From Archivesica marissinica (taxonomy: Eukaryota > Mollusca > Bivalvia > Venerida > Vesicomyidae): DNA of 64,000 nucleotides. Below the pieces are notes generated by a model, which did no database searches, was not told the origin of the DNA, and saw nothing but the letters and a program-made list of their open reading frames with translations. Below are positions 21,041-32,750 of the stretch, one piece after another. Position 1 is the stretch's first letter; every line of letters starts with the position of its first letter. The translations under genes and the position numbers were made by a program. The stretch is from positions 46,203,477 through 46,267,476 of the forward strand of contig CM026401.1 of NCBI GenBank assembly GCA_014843695.1, written 5' to 3'.

Positions 21041-23625
21041 ACAGATCCTGGGTATCCGCCGGAGCTTCGGTGATGACGGAGCCTGGGTATCCGCCGGAGC
21101 TTCGGTGATGACGGAGCCTGGGTATCCGCCGGAGCTTCGCTGATGACGGAGCCTGGGTATCCGCCGGAGAATTGATGAGTACGGAGCCTGGGTATCCCGC
21201 CGGAGCTTCGGTGATGACGGAGCCTGGGTATCCCGCCGGAGCTTCGGTGATGACGGAGCCTGGGTATCCGCCGGAGCTTCGGTATGACGGAGCTCTGGGT
21301 ATCCGCCCGGAGCTTCGTGTGATTACGGAGCTGGTATCCGCCGGAGCTTCGGTGATGACGGAGCCTGGGTATCCGCCGGAGCTTCGGTGATGACGGAGCC
21401 TGGGTATCCGCCGGAGCTTCGGTGATGACGGAGCCTGGGTATCCGCCGGAGCTTCGGTGATGACGGAGCCTGGGTATCCGCCGGAGCTTCGGTGATGACG
21501 GAGCCTGGGTATCCGCCGGAGCTTCNNNNNNNNNNNNNNNNNNNNNNNNNNNNNNNNNNNNNNNNNNNNNNNNNNNNNNNNNNNNNNNNNNNNNNNNNNN
21601 NNNNNNNNNNNNNNNNNNNNNNNNNNNNNNNNNNNNNNNNNNNNNNNNNNNNNNNNNNNNNNNNNNNNNNNNNNNNNNNNNNNNNNNNNNNNNNNNNNNN
21701 NNNNNNNNNNNNNNNNNNNNNNNNNNNNNNNNNNNNNNNNNNNNNNNNNNNNNNNNNNNNNNNNNNNNNNNNNNNNNNNNNNNNNNNNNNNNNNNNNNNN
21801 NNNNNNNNNNNNNNNNNNNNNNNNNNNNNNNNNNNNNNNNNNNNNNNNNNNNNNNNNNNNNNNNNNNNNNNNNNNNNNNNNNNNNNNNNNNNNNNNNNNN
21901 NNNNNNNNNNNNNNNNNNNNNNNNNNNNNNNNNNNNNNNNNNNNNNNNNNNNNNNNNNNNNNNNNNNNNNNNNNNNNNNNNNNNNNNNNNNNNNNNNNNN
22001 NNNNNNNNNNNNNNNNNNNNNNNNNNNNNNNNNNNNNNNNNNNNNNNNNNNNNNNNNNNNNNNNNNNNNNNNNNNNNNNNNNNNNNNNNNNNNNNNNNNN
22101 NNNNNNNNNNNNNNNNNNNNNNNNNNNNNNNNNNNNNNNNNNNNNNNNNNNNNNNNNNNNNNNNNNNNNNNNNNNNNNNNNNNNNNNNNNNNNNNNNNNN
22201 NNNNNNNNNNNNNNNNNNNNNNNNNNNNNNNNNNNNNNNNNNNNNNNNNNNNNNNNNNNNNNNNNNNNNNNNNNNNNNNNNNNNNNNNNNNNNNNNNNNN
22301 NNNNNNNNNNNNNNNNNNNNNNNNNNNNNNNNNNNNNNNNNNNNNNNNNNNNNNNNNNNNNNNNNNNNNNNNNNNNNNNNNNNNNNNNNNNNNNNNNNNN
22401 NNNNNNNNNNNNNNNNNNNNNNNNNNNNNNNNNNNNNNNNNNNNNNNNNNNNNNNNNNNNNNNNNNNNNNNNNNNNNNNNNNNNNNNNNNNNNNNNNNNN
22501 NNNNNNNNNNNNNNNNNNNNNNNNNCGGTGATGACGGAGCCTGGGTATCCGCCGGAGAATTGATGAGTACGGAGCCTGGGTATCCCGCCTGAGCTTCGCT
22601 GATGACGGAGCCTGGGTATCCGCCGGAGCTTCGCTGATGACGGAGCCTGGGTATCCGCCGGAGCTTCGGTGATGACGGAGCCTGGGTATCCACCGGAGCT
22701 TCGGTGATGACGGAGCCTGGGTATCAGCCGGAGCTTCGGTGATGACGGAGCCTGGGTATCCGCCGGAGCTTCGGTGATGACGGAGCCTGGGTATCCGCCG
22801 GAGAATTGATGAGTACGGAGCCTGGGTATCCCGCCTGAGCTTCGCTGATGACGGAGCCTGGGTATCCGCCGGAGCTTCGCTGATGACGGAGCCTGGGTAT
22901 CCGCCGGAGCTTCGGTGATGACGGAGCCTGGGTATCCGCCGGAGCTTCGGTGATGACGGAGCCTGGGTATCCGCCGGAGCTTCGGTGATGACGGAGCCTG
23001 GGTATCCGCCGGAGCTTCGGTGATGACGGAGCCTGGGTATCCGCCGGAGCTTCGGTGATGACGGAGCCTGGGTATCCGCCGGAGCTTCGGTGATGACGGA
23101 GCCTGGGTATCCGCCGGAGCTTCGGTGATGACGGAGCCTGGGTATCCGCCGGAGCTTCGCTGATGACGGAGCCTGGGTATCCGCCGGAGCTTCGCTGATG
23201 ACGGAGCCTGGGTATCCGCCGGAGCTTCGGTGATGACGGAGCCTGGGTATCCGCCGGAGCTTCGGTGATGACGGAGCCTGGGTATCCCGCCTGAGCTTCG
23301 CTGATGACGGAGCCTGGGTATCCGCCGGAGCTTCGCTGATGACGGAGCCTGGGTATCCGCCTGAGCTTCGCTGATGACGGAGCCTGGGTATCCGCCGGAG
23401 CTTCGCTGATGACGGAGCCTGGATATCCGTCGGTGATGACGGAGCCTGGGTATCCGCCGGAGAATTGATGAGTACGGAGCCTGGGTATCCCGCCTGAGCT
23501 TCGCTGATGACGGAGCCTGGTTATCCGCCGGAGCTTCGGTGATGACGGAGCCTGGGTATCCACCGGAGATTCGGTGATGACGGAGCCTGGGTATCCGCCG
23601 GAGCTTCGGTGATGACGGAGTCAGT
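21041..23625. repeat. 35-bp GC-rich minisatellite with an internal gap
   Basis: The unit is GGTGATGACGGAGCCTGGGT plus ATCCGCCGGAGCTTC. Variants include GAATTGATGAGTACGG and CCCGCCTGAGC, which recur in the same order on both sides of the gap (22525-22720, 22795-22900, 23455-23520), indicating block duplication. TCAGTTAG-like bases flank both ends of the array. ORFs here, including those containing X, are artefacts. Confidence 0.95.
21526..22525. other. Assembly gap of 1000 N
   Basis: Exactly 1000 N inside the 35-bp array. The round number suggests a placeholder of unknown true size. Confidence 0.99.
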
Positions 23626-24430
23626 TAGCATTCACATACTTCACGGGAAGCGTGATTAGGTCAATTCGTATGGTATTCGTAGTGATTGATGATAATAAAG
23701 GGTTTTATAGAACAACAAGAGGAAAGGAATAAGATTGTTAGATAAAAATAAAAATAAATGATTTTATTGAGATGTAGAGTGTTTGTTGTGGACTATAAAA
23801 ATAAAATAATTCCAGTGTGGCAGTCTTACAGTCACTAACTCCAGACAAAAATATCTTGGCCACATTGTTTGGTCCCGCGAGCCGGATATTTCAATTGTTT
23901 AGCTCATACCAAAACAATTATCCCAGTTACAACAACCTAGAAGATTCACGCAGCTGCATAGTCGACGTTTATATGAGGATACGGTGACAATAATTCCAAG
24001 AAATCATGAAGAGTAATCGTAGTTTACGAGAGGATTATATACAATTACATTTCATCTAAATATCATTTACCAGGAAATTAGACAGGATTGCTAACAGGCG
24101 TAGGAATTCAATTAACAATAGTCTGTCCCATCTATCAATGGGTCTCGTTTTTGAATCATTTAACAAGTGTCTATCCCATTGATCCGTGGACTCCATATCG
24201 TAAATAAACATGTGAGAAATGGAAAGCTGCAACATTAGACTACACTATTAGTGAGCGAGACAAGATGTACAGGTATCGGAACCATACAGTTAGCAACCGG
24301 ACACCACATTGCCTACCGGGAATACCTGATGACATCCACAGAACATAACAGAACTACAACAAGAGTTGACCAATCACTGCTGAATAATCAAGTTAGTTCC
24401 AGGAAAAGCAGATCATGTGAAGACCTGCTG
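23626..24430. other. Intron 2 spacer
   Basis: No SINE, TIR or domain was recognised. The short ORF at 24251-24547 runs into MITE family 1. Confidence 0.4.
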
Positions 24431-24565
24431 GAGGTTATAAAACATTTCTCCAATCTCAAACTCAGTCTCAAGCTTCTGATTGGTTCAGCTGAGTGTGAAA
24501 CTCACAATCAACCAATCAAATTTCTTGAGTTCGAGTTTGAGATCTGAAAAAAGTTTTATAACCTC
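24431..24565. mobile_element. MITE family 1, copy 2 (135 bp foldback)
   Basis: Ends GAGGTTATAAAAC and GTTTTATAACCTC, as in the copy at 11330. Read in reverse complement, it aligns with that copy over its whole length (for example CAGATCT, GATTGGTTGATT, GAACCAATCAG, CTTGAGACTGAGTTT, GAGATTGGAGAAA). Confidence 0.78.
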
Positions 24566-25380
24566 TTCACTATGCGCCAGTTCGTAGAACAAAGCCACGA
24601 ATGAAATGCAACAGTCTATGCGAACGTCATTGACTTTCAGAAGGCGTTCGACAGCCTGAATAGACAAGCATTGTGGACAATATTAGCCCACTATGGCATC
24701 CCAGGCAAGCTCATCACGGTAATCAGGATGTTAATCACATACCTCAGTCACCCGTGGCACTCACTAACACAAGAGATTAGGACATGAGTGAAACATGGGT
24801 GCATAATATGGCCACTTCTATTCTGCAGTTGCACATATTGGTGATGAATACAACACCAAGCAACGTCGAACGTGATTCTGAAGACGGCATAACACGTCTA
24901 GCTTAACACCACAAAGACATGCAAGCCAAAACAGAGACACTGAAACATGGAAAACAGATTGGACTGAAAATGAACAACAGAAAGACCAAGCTGATGAGAA
25001 TAAATCAAAGAATTGCAACCAGTCCCCATCAACAACAGTGCCATTGGGGAAGTAAAATGGTATGTGTAGCTTGGCAGCAAGGTCACCGCTGACGGCAACT
25101 CTGAAAAGGACGCTTCAGGCAGAATATCCAAAGGAGCTTTTACGGCGCTAAGGAACATCTGGAAATCCTCTCAGATATAATAGAACACAATGTGAAAGAT
25201 CGGAGCCCTCCTACAGGGCGTTAAATTATTGAAAGTCACACATTTTATTAGCCATAAGCTTTACGTCTTTCAGAGAAGATATATTCGGCTAATCGTAGAA
25301 GTCTTCATGCCAAGCAAGCACCATCTCCAACACAGAATTTCATCGCAGGACAGGAACAACTGCGATGTTTACAGAATTCA
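24566..25380 (+). pseudogene. Decayed LINE reverse transcriptase
   Basis: Translated fragments in shifting frames match non-LTR RT blocks: FVEQSHEWNATVYANV followed by IDFQKAFDSLNRQALW (RT motif with catalytic Asp) and HYGIPGKLI. Further on are a degraded VKHGC block near 24790, IGLKMNNRKTKLMRIN near 24955-25005, and FTALRNIWKS near 25138-25170. Stops and frameshifts interrupt it repeatedly, so it is not functional. The clade (RTE, Jockey or other) is unresolved. Confidence 0.75.
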
Positions 25381-25887
25381 ACTGCAGTACATTAATCATT
25401 AAGTATTACAAGGGTCAGTTTTACCCACCTTCTGAAATACAGTAGACAAATTAAATTGAACAAGACGGTCTTACATTTCTAACTTTCATGTCATATTTAT
25501 TGGATTGCAGTGCATGTATAACCGCATGGCTACATTCGAACATTAGTATAAACCAAATGACGGAATACGGTGGAAATCAAATCCTGATTCCAGACGGAAA
25601 TCAGCCATGTTTATCGGATCAAACCATGGCTGGAATATTGACAGTGTAGTCATGTTCGATAATTGGCAAAGTCAAGTACTAGACGGCAGAAGGATCGCAT
25701 CGACACACTGAATATCTTAACAGCAACGAATATATGTGAACAGTACGTACCCTACCGTGAGCGACAACTATATAGGAGGACAAAATTGAAAAATTCCACA
25801 AAATATAATTTCCTATTATATTGGAATCCCCCCCCCCCCCCAATATTTTAGTATTTCAAAATCATAAACAAACGTCGTATATTAAAT
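25381..25887. other. Intron 2 spacer
   Basis: Poly-C run at 25829-25841. No supported feature. Confidence 0.4.
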
Positions 25888-26101
25888 GGCAATATTAAAC
25901 TGAGACATTTGCATATTCCGTGAACTTACTTCGTTAATAATCGGATTTCCGAAGTAAAATATGACCTTTAGATTATGGTACACTTACTTACTGACTTGAT
26001 TCAAATATTAACGGTAAAAACCTAACGTATGTCCTGGTCGTAGTTCACGGAAACTTACGAAAGCTTTGGCGGAGATTAATGAGTCTCAGTTTAATGTTGC
26101 C
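25888..26101. mobile_element. MITE family 2, copy 1 (214 bp)
   Basis: TIRs GGCAATATTAAACTGAGAC and GTCTCAGTTTAATGTTGCC. Internal sequence (for example GTGAACTTACTTCGTTAATA and ATTAACGGTAAAAACCTAA) matches the reverse complement of 55034-55248. No ORF. Confidence 0.8.
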
Positions 26102-26429
26102 AAGTATAATGTTTTGGTTATATAACAAATTATATATAAACAAGTTCTAAAATAATACGTGACACAGCACTGGTAAAATCAATACAGATATGCTATCAAT
26201 GATCACAGTGGGTTTATTTCGCGCACATTTACCGTTATATCTCACCGTTTGCGCATGCGCATAATTAGCGCCTGTGGCCTGCGTGGTTAATTCCTACGCG
26301 TGAACTCTACACCATGTTCCATACGCAAAAGCCAAATATTATTTCTTAATTGATTCAGTCGTCAATTGTTACACACAGTATTAAAATGAATAGTATAAGC
26401 ACACTATGTTAATTAAGCCTCACACAATA
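26102..26429. other. Intron 2 spacer
   Basis: Nothing supported. Confidence 0.4.
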
Positions 26430-26580
26430 ATTTTATTTATTTTACAACGATTACGAAGCACGTTTTAGCAACTTATATTAATCAGTCTCTGGCGTGGATG
26501 AAAGCGTATATGTTGTTATTCGTGTGGGCGGAAACCGGAGTACCCGGAGAAAACCCACCTGTCCGATCTGGCGACCACCT
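26430..26580 (-). repeat. SINE-C, head truncated
   Basis: Tail and body (GTGTGGGCGGAAACCGGAG, then AAACCCACCTGTCCGATC) in antisense; the tRNA-like head is missing. Confidence 0.8.
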
Positions 26581-27380
26581 TATTTGGTGTTGAACTCCTC
26601 ATTACACACACAAAATGATTATTACTTACTATATGACCATAGGCCCAAACAAAAAATGTGTTTGTGTCTGGTGCCTGTGATATGTGTTGTCTAATTGCCA
26701 TGCCTTATGGGCACATATTCAATACCACCATGTTCACTGCTTTCAAGTATGTCACTAAGCACCCACCCCCTGCTCCTGTGGGAAATAAGTCAAAATGAAG
26801 TTGAACTCTGGTGTCGAGATCATTATTAATTCAGCCAATGACACACTGGGTGGGGTCGTGATTAAAACGTGCAACTACATTCCGTAATGGAATCCATACA
26901 CACGTGCAGCACGTGTAGTTAGTTTCCTAGCCAACTGATTGATATACATGTACGATATGTCTGAATCATGCGTTTATAAAATGCCGACCTATCCACCCTC
27001 CCCAACCTCCCTTTTACTGTTAGCTTTTCACCTGATAACAAGCTATATTTTCAAATACTTATTATATATTTTGGTATTACTACATTATATGTTTATCTCT
27101 TAATCGCCATTTGTGCACAACATTATATATGCAATGGAGAAAATCTCAATAAGCTTTCAGCTTCCGATTTAATCCATTTTCGTTTTGTATACAATGTATA
27201 TATAATGTACATTATTATCGAATACATATGTTTAAACCAAAATGCCGAGGAATGGTTCTCAATGAACTACTTTTCCACAAGCATAACAGTTTCTAAAGCG
27301 GTAAATTACTCCTAAACGAACTACTTTTAGGATTTACTAAAGCGGTACTGTGTCCCAAATGTAACTACATTGAAGAGTTA
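26581..27380. other. Intron 2 spacer
   Basis: Unique-looking AT-rich DNA. 27270-27360 has loosely repeated AAAGCGGTA and GAACTACTTTT motifs related to the hairpin that follows. No gene was seen. Confidence 0.4.
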
Positions 27381-27435
27381 TTAAAGCGACACTACATCAG
27401 TGAAAAATATTTTGTGCGATGTAATGTCGCTTTAA
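27381..27435. repeat. 55-bp hairpin with TTAA ends
   Basis: TTAAAGCGACACTACATC and GATGTAATGTCGCTTTAA are inverted copies around a short loop. Possibly a minimal foldback transposon or one end of a larger one. Confidence 0.5.
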
Positions 27436-27504
27436 AGCGTTAAATTGGACGTAAGTTAAACTCATTTTACAAGGATAAGCGGTTCCTAGGCTAGCTACCA
27501 ATGT

Positions 27505-27757
27505 TGTACTCCATGGTCGAGTGGTTACGGTCGCTGACTGTAACTTATCATCACTGATGGTCACGGCTTCGACCCCCGTTCAGATCGTGTCTCATTTATA
27601 TGAACAAGTTGGCAGTTTCTTACGGAGGTTGGTGCACCAAGTACTGGATAACCGCTGGCCTTCCCAGGAAAGGTGTTGTTAAGTAAACTGCCCGTCGTTA
27701 AAATGGGCAACCCTTAGCGACGTTACATAAACTTAAATAAATCCAACAGAACGACAG
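27505..27757 (+). repeat. SINE-D (tRNA-Ser-like head)
   Basis: Head CATGGTCGAGTGGTTACGG with a B-box-like CGGCTTCGACCCC. Body TTGGCAGTTTCTTACGGAGG, then AACCGCTGG and CCCAGGAAAGGTGTTGTTAA. The tail CTTAGCGACGTTACATAAAC differs from the other D copies. Confidence 0.78.
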
Positions 27758-28109
27758 CAATAATCAAGCACATATGTTCCCTGAAATCAAGTCGCCATTG
27801 ATGCTAATACATTTCTATCTTACTTAATGACACCAAGAATCAAATTAACAGATTTCCCAGATCTATGATTTACAGCTTGCGAGAGAAAATCTAAGCTGAA
27901 ATCTTACAGAATGACACTAACAATTGTTCTCGGTTATCATTAAGAACATTGTCATGGAGAGTATTTCCTGGAACTCCTACAAGCAGTAATTATTTTGTGT
28001 TCTGCTCTGTCAATCAAAGGAAACCATACAATAATTGACCCATCTATCAACATTATGATCGGTTATTGTTATACCCGTTTTTGCATCGTTCTAGCTTTCT
28101 AGCGTCATG
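27758..28109. other. Intron 2 spacer
   Basis: Nothing supported. Confidence 0.4.
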
Positions 28110-29517
28110 TCACAGAATATGATGTGGAGGCATGGAGTGGAGGTGGAGTGGGGGTGGAGATGTAGTGGGGAGGCATGGATTGGAGGCATGGAGTGGACGC
28201 ATGGAGTGGAAGAATGGATTGGGGGCATGGCGTGGAGGTGGAGTGGAGGTGGAGATGTAGTGGGGAGGCATGGATTGGAGGCATGGAGTGGACGCATGGA
28301 GTGGAAGCATGGATTGGAGGCATGGAGTGGAGGTTGAGTGGAGGAATTGAGTGGAGTGGAGGTTGGGTGAGTGGAAGCTTGGATTGGAGGTGGAGTGGAG
28401 GCATGGAGTGGTGGTGGAGTGAATGTTTGGTGGAGTGGAAGTTGTGTGGAGTGGAGTGGAAGCATGGAGTGGTGGTGGAGTGGAGGTTGTGTGGAGTGGA
28501 GTGGAAGCATGGAGTGGTGGTGGAGTGGAGGTTGTGTGGAGTGGAGTGGAAGCATGGAGTGGTGGTGGAGTGGAGGTTGTGTGGAGTGGAGTGGAAGCAT
28601 GGAGTGGTGGTGGAGTGGAGGTTGTGTGGATGGAGTGGAAGCATGGAGTGGTGGTGGGGTGAAGGTGTGTGGAGTGGAGTGGAAGCATGGAGTGGTGGTG
28701 GAGTGGAGGTTGTGTGGAGTGGAGTGGAAGCATGGAGTGGTGGTGGAGTGGAGGTTGTGTGGAGTGGAGTGGAAGCATGGAGTGGTGGTGGGGTGAAGTT
28801 TGTGTGGAGTGGAGTGGAAGCATGGAGTGGTGGTGGAGTGGAGGTTGTGTGGAGTGGAGTGGAAGCATGGAGTGGAGGTGGAGATGTAGTGTGGAGGCAT
28901 GGAGTGGAGGCATGGAGTGGACGCATGGAGTGGAAGCATGGATTGGAGGCATGGAGTGGAGGTTGAGTGGAGGAATTGAGTGGAGTGGAGGTTGGGTGAG
29001 TGGAAGCTTGGATTGGAGGTGGAGTGGAGGCATGGAGTGGTGGTGGAGTGAATGTTTGGTGGAGTGGAAGTTGTGTGGAGTGGAGTGGAAGCATGGAGTG
29101 GTGGTGGAGTGGAGGTTGTGTGGAGTGGAGTGGAAGCATGGAGTGGTGGTGGAGTGGAGGCTGTGTGGAGTGGAGTGGAGGCATGGAGTGGTGGTGGAGT
29201 GGAGGTTGTGTGGAGTGGAATGGAAGCATGGAGTGGTTGTGGAGTGGAGGTTGTGTGGAGTGGAGTGGAAGCATGGAGTGGTGGTGGAGTGAAGGTTGTG
29301 TGGAGTGGAGTGGAAGCATGGAGTGGTGGTGGAGTGAAGGTTGTGTGGAGTGGAGTGGAAGCATGGAGTGGTGGTGGAGTGGAGGTTGTGTGGAGTGGAG
29401 TGGAAGCATGGAGTGGTGGTGGAGTGGAGGTTGTGTGGAGTGGAGTGGAAGCATGGAGTGGTGGTGGAGTGGAGGTTGTGTGGAGTGGAATGGAAGCATG
29501 GAGTGGTGGGGTGGAGT
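28110..29517. repeat. 45-bp G-rich minisatellite, C-poor on + strand
   Basis: Main unit GTGGAGTGGAGTGGAAGCAT, then GGAGTGGTGGTGGAGTGGAG and GTTGT. The + strand is almost free of C. A distinctive block around GAGGAATTGAGTGGAGTGG occurs at 28341 and again about 629 bp later at 28970. All three frames on each strand stay open for long stretches, so the long His/Pro/Ser- and Trp/Gly/Glu-rich ORFs are artefacts. Confidence 0.95.
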
Positions 29518-30144
29518 TGATGCATGAAGTTAGAACTAGAGTCAAATATAATGTTATTTGAAATATGAAATCAATAAACGCGTTTTCATATTAACTGTCA
29601 TTCTGGATAGTTAATAATATCGCAACAGAAATATGTACAGCTATTGCAAACTTTTAAGATCTACAAATGCCAGTATAAAATGAAAACTAGAATCTAAAAT
29701 ATCGCTCCAAACTTTAACTCAAAAGTCGCACGAAAATATTACACATTAAGGCATGGCTCGACACCGTGTTTTGTAGTAAGCCCGTTCGAGGTTAGCCTGG
29801 TGCGTGTCATGTTAGATTGCAGAGATATCATATATATGGAAGCTAATGCAGACTTATTGATTCTGGTCACATACCACGGAATGATGTATGAGACTCTAGG
29901 GACGCCAAGTTAGTCCAGAACCAAATTATAACCTCGTATGGCAACTGTACATCAAACACTAAGGCCAACTATTTGATTACAAAGCGCCTCATGTAAGTCT
30001 GTTTCATTTCATTTACGTTCAATCGAAATCGAAGTCACGTCCATCCTAAAAGAACCTGTTGGCTCTAAATGCCAATATTGTTATCTACCATAAAAGTATA
30101 GTATTAAAACGGCCATAATACAGAACCGCCTCCGTGACAATAGT
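29518..30144. other. Intron 2 spacer
   Basis: No supported element was seen. Confidence 0.4.
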
Positions 30145-30280
30145 GGTCTAGCGCGCCGTCTTTAGAACACGCCTGCCATCACTATCACCAAGGCTGCGAC
30201 TTAGCTCCGTATCAGAGACTGTGTTTTACGTTTATTTATCGTCGCTACCGGTTGCCCATATAAGCGAAGCCTCCTGAAGA
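30145..30280. repeat. Repeat-E body fragment plus truncated antisense SINE-A
   Basis: 30145-30205 (GGTCTAGCGCGCCGTC then TTAGAACACGCCTGCC) resembles 30393-30450. 30215-30280 is the 3' end of an antisense SINE-A (TTTATCGTCGCTACCGGTTG). Confidence 0.6.
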
Positions 30281-30281
30281 G

Positions 30282-30465
30282 AATAAATAAAATTTCATCC
30301 GTTCGAATAATCCAACTGTGCAGGTGCAATATTGGTATGGTGCACAGTGGTAAGGCGTAGACACTAATTGGTGAATACTTTCGTGGTCGAGCACACCTTT
30401 GTTAGAACTCGCCTTTCACCGTTACCATCAGGAGAACGTTGTCAGTCGCTTTCGTTGTTTTCTTT
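30282..30465 (+). repeat. Repeat E (possible tRNA-derived SINE)
   Basis: A-box-like CACAGTGGTAAGGCGTAGAC, B-box-like GTGGTCGAGCACACC, then a short body. It matches 11794-11925 in inverted orientation. About 60 bases here (30403-30465) are absent from that copy. Confidence 0.5.
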
Positions 30466-30470
30466 ACGTT

Positions 30471-30655
30471 TATTTATCGTCGCTACCGGCTGCCCATATG
30501 AGCCTCCTAAAGAGATTAGTCATTTTAGATTTTTGGAGGATAGTGCAATGATACAGACAGAGACCCATTCCATAGTCTCCTCTGGTTCTTTTACGCGCAC
30601 GGTGTACAGCACCGACACGAGACCTCGGTTTAAAGTCCCATTTGTCTTTGTGTCA
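30471..30655 (-). repeat. SINE-A, 5-bp-deletion subfamily, head truncated
   Basis: Antisense body and tail only. It shares the GGCTGCCCATATGAGCCTCC deletion form with 11511-11793. Confidence 0.8.
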
Positions 30656-30815
30656 TTGAAAAGAATAATTAATGTAAATATAAAGAATGAATCGCGAGTT
30701 AATAATTATCAGGGTATGAACTGCATTGGGCGTGCTAAATGTTACGAGGCCTCCACACACAATTTACCATCCACCTAATGTAGTTCATGCCCTGATGGAT
30801 ACTTGATTTTCTTAC

Positions 30816-32257
30816 CTGAAATGTCAAGAAAGCGTCGTTCATCTCATGCGCAACCATTGCCAGATAGCACGTGATCACCACAGCAACCGAAACTATCAGC
30901 AGGATAATAGCCCACCAGGAACCATCGCTCAGATATTCATACCCAAATATCAAGATGACGTTTGTGCACACAATGCTGACAAATAATAAAAACGTCGCCA
31001 ACATGACGGCGTTCCCGGGCTCAAATCTGTTTAGAATTGGGAAATCACGTAATTTGTGTTTCAGTCTTCCAAAGTCGTCTTGACTTTTTGACTTCCGGAT
31101 AATAGATGACTCTTCGGTTGGGGATGAGGATTCTGGTATCTGTATTTCCTCTTCCGGTTTCAGTTTAAATTGACATTTATAGACCGGAAGGTATCGTAGG
31201 ATAATAACACTCGCGGATACTATTGTATATGCTGTTAATGTTCCTATTGACATGAATTCAACCAATGTCGTTATTTCAAAGCACAATGCCATAAGCGATG
31301 ACAATGATCCGAAGATAACAATGGCAATCACCGGCGTTTGGAAACGCGGATGTACATAAGCTAACGATTTGAACAAGAGTCCGTCTTGTGCCATGGCGTA
31401 AACAGCCCGTGGAAGCGAAAATGCACTCCCCAGCAATGATGTAGTTATTCCAAATAGCGTACCAATACCAACTATATATTTCGCCCACGTTATTCCCCTC
31501 GTTGCAAAGGCTGCCGGAAACGCAGCAGCAGGATCTACGTCATAATAAGGTACAATCAACGTCAGCGCAGTTGTTGCTAAAATGTAAATGAATGAGACAA
31601 TGAGTAGGGAGGTGATTGTTGCCACGGGGATGGATTTTTCTGGTTCTTTCGCTTCCTCACTGGAGACAGCAATCCCTTCAAAGCCTATGTAGGCATAAAA
31701 ACATGTCGCCGCGCCCGCTAGTGTACCACCAAAACCATATGGAAAGAATCCGCCATGTTGTGTCCAGTTCCGGTTATCCGCAAATGCAAATCCAGCGCAG
31801 ACTAAAAATATAATCACTGCGCAATTAAATATTGTAAACACGGTGTTAAAATGCACGGTGAACTTTGCCCCGGAAGCAATAACAGCGAATATTAGTAGTG
31901 TTATTGTCATGGCGATGAAATCTGGGTAATCCGAAATCCACGGCGAGCCATGGCTTAGATAGCCTACATGTTCCAATGTGCTTCTTCTGATTTCGCCGTC
32001 AAAAAGGGAATCAATTGCACCGCTCCAAGCACGAGCGACGGACGCTGCCCCAAGCAAATGTTCCAGAACGACATTCCAGCCAATCACAAAAGCCCACAGT
32101 TCGCCAATAGCAATGTAGGTATAGGAATAAGCGGAACCAGCCTTTGGTACTCGGGCCCCGAATTCTGCGTAACAGAGTGCTGACAAAATGGCGGCGATAG
32201 CAGCAAACATGTAGGATAAAATGGCTGATGGTCCGGCGAGGTCTTTAACTACGGTCC
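30816..32257 (-). CDS. SLC7A4-like: SLC7A4-like transporter, coding exon 2 (main exon)
   Basis: 1442-bp exon with acceptor TTGTTCATTTCAG and donor CAG/GTAAGAAAAT. It completes the split Gly codon of exon 1 and encodes residues ~58-538 of an APC-superfamily amino-acid permease of the plasma or an internal membrane. Recognisable blocks are GTVVKDLAGPSAIL (residues 58-71), YAEFGARVPKAGSAYSYTYI (87-106), and the TM6 block FYAYIGFEGIAVSSEEAKEP (~244-263), followed by KSIP. Many hydrophobic spans follow. A hydrophilic cytosolic loop with Ser-rich IPESSSPTEESSIIRKSKS lies before the last membrane pairs. VLTGTVVKDLAGPS resembles SLC7A4 more than SLC7A1-3, so its substrate should not be assumed to be Arg/Lys. 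The frame is intact. Confidence 0.93.
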
Positions 32258-32606
32258 CTGAAATGAACAAGAATCATAAACACACGTTTAAGCATGAATG
32301 TGCATGGGAGTGAATAAGTTAACGATATTTGTGCAGGGGCCTCCGTGGCCTAATGGGTAATAGCTGAACATAAGGCTAGCAATTATCAATTTGAAGCTCG
32401 GAAAATTGATTTTAAAAGTAACAAAATATGTACGTAAAACCGGCATTGGACAACCAATTGTATCGTTTCTTCAACCAAAACTATGCTACAATCACGCCAT
32501 AGATATGTTAATTTTGACATTTATACTTTGTGTGCCTGCAGTTCAATATTGAATGATTTATTGACAACAAAACAATACAGTTTACTGTCACAAACACAAA
32601 TGAAAA
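32258..32606. other. Intron 1 with a tRNA-like remnant
   Basis: 32335-32400 (GCCTCCGTGGCCTAATGGGT onward) resembles a tRNA A box but lacks a good B box. Otherwise nothing was recognised. Confidence 0.35.
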
Positions 32607-32750
32607 TACGATTTACCAGCTAATATAAATACAGTGTACATACCTGTACGTTGTATACATACGATTTACCAGCTAGTATACATACATTGTACATACCGTT
32701 ACGTTGCATAAATACGATTTACCAGCTACTATAAATACAACTATGAAATC
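32607..32750. repeat. 53-bp tandem repeat, 2.7 copies
   Basis: TACGATTTACCAGCTA recurs at 32607, 32660 and 32713, followed by TACATACCTGTACGTTG. Confidence 0.8.

Noticed and set aside
21323..23563. Long Arg/Pro/Ser-rich ORFs across the 35-bp array
   Set aside because: Repeat artefacts; some cross 1000 N and have no meaning.
28091..29561. Several 460-480 codon His/Pro/Ser/Thr-rich ORFs and Trp/Gly/Glu-rich ORFs
   Set aside because: They are six-frame shadows of the 45-bp G-rich array; several frames are open over the same bases.
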